This document shows, piece after piece, positions 33,601 to 35,706 of a stretch of DNA of 35,706 nucleotides. The notes beneath the pieces were generated by a model. That model was not told the DNA's origin. It saw only the letters and a program-made list of their open reading frames with translations, and did no database searches. Source of the DNA: Cyclobacteriaceae bacterium (lineage in GTDB: Bacteria > Bacteroidota > Bacteroidia > Cytophagales > Cyclobacteriaceae); the NCBI GenBank assembly GCA_024644875.1, contig JAHEGY010000040.1, positions 1-35,706 on the forward strand, written 5' to 3'. The position numbers and the translations under genes were made by a program. Positions within the stretch are counted from its first letter, which is position 1. Every line of letters begins with the position of its first letter.

Positions 33601-33703
33601 GCAGGAAGTTCTTTATTGTCTTTTTTTCATCCTCCGATACGCCGTCAACCTTCGCCAGGATTGCAAACAATAATATTACGGCCTTAAGGAGTTGTTCACT
33701 CAT
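30611..33703 (-). CDS. Fused TerB-like / FHA-like / ABCG-type ABC transporter
   Basis: The 1030-aa protein has an unusual domain order. Residues 1-150 form a TerB-like helical domain, with acidic metal-binding-type turns KVDGVSEDEKK and IADGRISAKEE. Residues about 165-235 are beta-rich and FHA-like by appearance. Residues 250-480 are an ABC ATPase: Walker A GSSGSGKST (282-290), Q-loop VPQDD, signature ISGGQRKRLNIGLELL, Walker B VLFVDEPTSGL, switch His445. A CMTCG motif (494-498) follows. The permease part is ABCG-like, with TM helices at about 582-600, 622-640, 667-690, 698-750 and a final one near 990-1015, separated by a large extracytoplasmic loop (about 755-985). All ATPase motifs are intact. 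AAGGAT about 12 nt before the ATG is a ribosome-binding site. Substrate unknown. Confidence 0.87.
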   Translation of the reverse strand: MSEQLLKAVILLFAILAKVDGVSEDEKKTIKNFLLNRLNEKTALKYYDLFVSLIEVYKKQGDKMSADEKKDNEKQEVEKISRRINAELTHHQKIVLSLDLIMLIIADGRISAKEETLLNFIAREIKVDSQDIESIKRFSLAEDTTSLENDISLIIASKEEHLRNHSRSIHIERIDGFISILQLMNYSGSFFIKYVGSSVIFINNIPLKKGEIRVLPAGSTIRGTTFSPIYYSDIVGGFSKTEDEAKMSFSAIDIEYRFRSGTVGLNKVNISEENGTLVGIMGSSGSGKSTLLNVLNGNEKPDKGKVLLNGINIHLEKKRIEGVIGYVPQDDLLIEDLTVYQNLFYAAKLCFSNLNDQNIDELVQKTLINLGLSETRDLKVGTPLDKTISGGQRKRLNIGLELLREPTVLFVDEPTSGLSSRDSENIIDLLKELSLKGKLIFAVIHQPSSDIFKLFDRLIILDEGGYQIYYGNPVEAVVYFKALFNLVDSDHGTCMTCGNVNPEQIFNIIETQVVNEFGKLTKQRKVTPAQWHDIFQKKTEIIHSTEHTHQLKSALRIPNRLKQFKIFATRDFLAKIVNRQYMIINMLEAPLLAFLLAYIVKYFPFTGDSFKTAYSFSDNVNIPAYIFMSIIVALFMGLTVSAEEIIRDRRILQRESFLNLSKGSYLNSKLLILFTLSAIQTLSYVLIGNYILEIRSMDLSFWLILFSTSCFANVLGLNISAAFNSAVTIYILIPILLIPQILLSGVVVKFEELNPGISSKDKVPLIGEIMASRWAFEAAMVTQFKENKFEKAFFELDKEKSTAEYYNLYYVPALMTKLNYCNINYKSTNTETIELVNNGFALLRNEIGERLNEFGHDRLPLYPKLNINDFDHQVYKETDEFLKILKRVYVRRYNEKSEEKDALVQSMTDSPEKREIFNRLKRDHYNKRIEEMVKKRNEVVRIIVYKNHLVQKIYPIFHDPVNPDHFFDFRTLFYSPNKYFAGKLRDTLWFNIGMIWFMTILLFIALYFDLLRKLVHSFSKVDLKKQSASI

Positions 33704-33731
33704 AAACTAGTTGATCCTTCGTAATTTAAAT

Positions 33732-33766
33732 AAAAAAAGTATTGAAAGAATAACCAATCAATACTT
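33732..33766 (-). terminator. Rho-independent terminator upstream of the ABC gene
   Basis: Read on the minus strand, AAGTATTGA (33758-33766) pairs with TCAATACTT (33737-33745) around a 12-nt loop, and a T-run follows directly (33732-33738). It sits downstream of the 301-aa lipoprotein gene and would end that unit before the ABC transporter gene, which starts 29 nt further on. Confidence 0.65.
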
Positions 33767-33787
33767 CATCATTTATTTTTCTTATTC

Positions 33788-34693
33788 TTAGTAGGTGACA
33801 GTACTTCTGATCTTCTGTACCTGTATGGTTATTCGCTCAAGTACTTTGTCAGACAGAACCACATTTCCTTTATTATCATCAAGCAACACATCAATATCCA
33901 GTTCTTCATAGTTGGATTTCAATTCCTCCATACTATTGATCAGGCCTTCAATCCAGTCCCCTTTATTGTCGATACTTTTTAATAAACTGATCATATTGCC
34001 GAGTGCCGTTTCCTGCTCCAGAACGATACGGATCAATGGAGTTAATATCAGATTCCGGTCATCATTTGTGAGCATATCTTTTGGATAAGAATCTACAATT
34101 TGTGTGGCTATATATAATCCTTCAATGAATGTGCCGGCGATTACCAGTGCAGCGATATTGTTCCTTTCATTCTCTTTCAGATAGGAATCACTTTTATTAA
34201 TAGCATCGTTAATTATAGCCGCCAGGGTGTCTCTTTCTCCAAGATTTGCTTCAAATTTTTCGATGATAGAAACATCTATGGTGCTCTGCAACCCTAATGA
34301 CTCCCCTATATCAAGACAACCATCCATATAGTTGAGGGCTTCCTGCACCTTCTCATAGGTCACTAAGTATCCGATATCTGATGCGTAAACGCCCAGGTTC
34401 ATGGCAGCAACCTTTGTTGAGGAGGTATACTTTTCATATTTGCTCAGGTCGTTTACCAGTTGCGGAATATATTCAGCCCCTGTTGCCTGGATTATGAAAG
34501 GAATCTCAGAAGGAGACGGGATCTCATAAATAATAGCTTCCACCTTTTCCTTTATTTCTGAAGCCGCTTCATCGAATTCATCAGAAGAAGTTTCTTGCTT
34601 TTTGTCAGTACCGCAAGAATATGCGAAAAGCATAATTATCAATAAAAATCCTGCTGAACAAAAGTTCTTTATTAATGGAGTGTTCATATTCAT
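33788..34693 (-). CDS. Predicted lipoprotein of unknown function, mostly helical
   Basis: I do not recognise a named family. The 301-aa protein has a lipoprotein signal (lipobox FAYSC, Cys27) followed by an acidic, low-complexity stretch (residues about 28-50, rich in Asp, Glu and Ser). The rest is predicted alpha-helical with many Leu/Ile/Glu repeats, and no Cys. Sequences such as AAMNLGVYASDIGYLVTYEK and KSDSYLKENERNNIAALVIA look like a repeated helical bundle typical of exported Bacteroidota proteins. The start is the first of two ATGs (34693 or 34687). It lies 46 nt after a second exported protein gene on the same strand and is followed by a terminator, so the two probably form a unit. 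Confidence 0.75.
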   Translation of the reverse strand: MNMNTPLIKNFCSAGFLLIIMLFAYSCGTDKKQETSSDEFDEAASEIKEKVEAIIYEIPSPSEIPFIIQATGAEYIPQLVNDLSKYEKYTSSTKVAAMNLGVYASDIGYLVTYEKVQEALNYMDGCLDIGESLGLQSTIDVSIIEKFEANLGERDTLAAIINDAINKSDSYLKENERNNIAALVIAGTFIEGLYIATQIVDSYPKDMLTNDDRNLILTPLIRIVLEQETALGNMISLLKSIDNKGDWIEGLINSMEELKSNYEELDIDVLLDDNKGNVVLSDKVLERITIQVQKIRSTVTY

Positions 34694-34739
34694 TTAATTT
34701 GTAATTGCACTGTTTGTTATTGAAATCTTTATTTAATTT

Positions 34740-35267
34740 TTAGAATTCGGGATCGAAAATGCTTATTGTTCTGACTTCATTGTTATCAAGTCCAAAGCAT
34801 ATCCCATCCTCCCTGTAAGCATAATACTGTATATCCCCACTGGTATATTGAAGCTGGGATACCTCTTGCCCATACAATTCACGGACCTGATTCAATGAAT
34901 CCCAGAATTTGAGGCCAACCGAAGTTGTCAGGTCCTGGCAAATAAACTGATTGTATTCAGGATAACTGCTAATGGTAAAGAAAACGACAAGGTTATCCTT
35001 GAAATAAACGCTGGTAACAGGGAGGTCCATTATATAACGGAAATTGACCACGTAATCGAAATCTATACTCAACTCTATGAGCGGTTCACGTAGCATTTCA
35101 GGTGCACTTTCCCTCGAAAGTTTGGATCCGTCAAACCCGATTATCCAGATCACATCTTCGTATGTGACGCCAAGTTTCAGATCACCAAACCGTTCTTTGG
35201 GTATTATATCCTGAGCTGAAACATAAAAGGCAGTAAAGAACAATACAATAAATACAATTATTCTCAT
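34740..35267 (-). CDS. Exported protein of unknown function
   Basis: I do not recognise a named family. The 175-aa protein begins with a clear signal peptide (MRIIVFIVLFFTAFYVSA, cut before QDIIPKE). The mature part is about 157 aa with alternating beta-like and short helical segments: FGDLKLGVTYEDVIWIIGFD, RYIMDLPVTSVYFKDNLVVF and KFWDSLNQVRELYG. There is a Cys pair (near residues 115 and 157) that could form a disulfide. It is the first gene of a two-gene unit with the lipoprotein gene. The upstream sequence is AT-rich, with only weak promoter matches. A periplasmic or outer-membrane role is likely. Confidence 0.72.
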   Translation of the reverse strand: MRIIVFIVLFFTAFYVSAQDIIPKERFGDLKLGVTYEDVIWIIGFDGSKLSRESAPEMLREPLIELSIDFDYVVNFRYIMDLPVTSVYFKDNLVVFFTISSYPEYNQFICQDLTTSVGLKFWDSLNQVRELYGQEVSQLQYTSGDIQYYAYREDGICFGLDNNEVRTISIFDPEF

Positions 35268-35421
35268 AACTTAGTTATTTTAATAGCCAGTCTTGTTTTA
35301 ATTAAAAAGTAATCCAATTCAATGTGCTTTAAAAACACCTTAGTATTTAAATTACAACGATTAAATTAGTATATATTATTATATTTTTACTTAAATTTCT
35401 TTACCTGTAAGCTAATTATTT

Positions 35422-35549
35422 ATGGTTAAACATGTAGTAATGTGGCGATTGCATCAGAATAATGCCGAAAACATCCCGAACATATATTGGTTGCCAGACG
35501 TATAACTGAATTAGCAAAGGAAAGGGTGGTAGTAGATTTCGAATACTAG
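35422..35549 (+). pseudogene. Internally deleted Dabb-family (stress-responsive A/B barrel) pseudogene
   Basis: The two ends of a Dabb protein are present but joined out of frame. From the ATG at 35422 the frame reads MVKHVVMWRL, the typical Dabb N-terminus, then HQNNAEN and a stop at 35503-35505 (27 aa). In another frame, from about 35463 to the TAG at 35547-35549, the sequence reads CRKHPEHILV and then ARRITELAKERVVVDFEY, the typical Dabb C-terminus (HPEH, then RVVVDYE). An intact Dabb is about 95-100 aa, so some 50-60 codons of the middle are missing. Both remnants are little decayed, so the loss looks recent. It ends 4 nt before the next gene start. Confidence 0.75.
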
Positions 35550-35553
35550 AAAT

Positions 35554-35706
35554 ATGTTGAACGAGGTTGAGTTCATGAATATACCTTTTTTCGAAAAAGT
35601 AAAGAAAATTTACTTTGAAGGAGAGTTCATAGTGGCCATCCGATATTATGGATATAAGATCAATTTATATCTGTATAATAATTTTTATGTCGAAGTATTT
35701 TATAAT
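35554..35706 (+). CDS. Small unknown protein, N-terminal part only (runs off the window)
   Basis: An open frame starts with ATG at 35554 and continues without a stop for 51 codons to the window edge. It reads MLNEVEFMNIPFFEKVKK, then FEGEFIVAIRYYGYKINLYL, then YNNFYVEVFYN. The aromatic-rich, beta-strand-like pattern resembles small uncharacterised Bacteroidota proteins whose next residues are usually charged. The ATG at 35575 (MNIPFFEK) is an equally good start, and GAACGAGG just upstream of it could serve as ribosome-binding site. The product is not assigned. Confidence 0.6.
   Translation, partial: MLNEVEFMNIPFFEKVKKIYFEGEFIVAIRYYGYKINLYLYNNFYVEVFYN

Overview
The window looks like chromosome of a member of the Bacteroidota, probably a fermentative or facultatively respiring Bacteroidales/Marinilabiliales-type organism. 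The DNA is AT-rich. The evidence is the ExbB / small 3-TM protein / ExbD / ExbD locus, the Bacteroidota form of AMP nucleosidase, an orphan HsdR-N-like nuclease, a four-gene methylmalonyl-CoA decarboxylase sodium pump, and several upstream regions that fit the Bacteroidota promoter consensus (TTTG, about 19-21 nt, TAnnTTTG). The exact taxon is inference. I see no CRISPR array, phage, insertion sequence or rRNA.

Layout. 1-2475: tRNA-Ser(GGA), then an energy-transduction operon (ExbB, 3-TM protein, two ExbD) closed by a strong intrinsic terminator. 2736-5314 (minus): AMP nucleosidase followed by an SLC13/TrkA-C permease. 5439-5885: PD-(D/E)XK nuclease-like protein. 5946-9736 (minus): the complete sodium-pumping decarboxylase operon mmdA-oadG-mmdC-mmdB, with a candidate Crp/Fnr-type site about 41 bp upstream of a candidate transcription start. 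10004-11973 (minus): lipoprotein cytochrome c, SCO copper chaperone and a MOSC protein. 12074-17674 (plus): HAD phosphatase/mutase, M42 aminopeptidase, two small c-type heme proteins, and a large exported Asp-box (sortilin/VPS10-like) beta-propeller protein. 17678-19254: AcpH-like hydrolase and a membrane J-domain protein. 19264-23710: a PaaN-family aldehyde dehydrogenase that has lost its catalytic cysteine, CinA, and a 2-oxoacid dehydrogenase E2. 23762-27440 (minus): pta, a divergent 3-hydroxyacyl-CoA dehydrogenase, ackA and a NifX-like protein. 27660-29786: EI24/CysZ-like membrane protein and succinate-semialdehyde dehydrogenase. 29788-33703 (minus): a TerB-like/ABCG fusion transporter and a YdcF protein. 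33788-35267 (minus): two exported proteins of unknown function. The right edge holds a previously hidden Dabb-family pseudogene (35422-35549) and the start of a small unknown gene.

Together these genes describe acyl-CoA and acetate energy metabolism (Pta-AckA ATP formation; a decarboxylase that turns methylmalonyl-CoA decarboxylation into a sodium gradient), with respiratory accessories (SCO, cytochromes c) and outer-membrane energisation. Most of the window is ordinary core genome. The points most worth a second look are the Cys-to-Asn change in the PaaN-like enzyme, the active-site drift in the dehydrogenase between pta and ackA, the TerB/ABC fusion, the Crp/Fnr-like site before mmdA, and the internally deleted Dabb gene.
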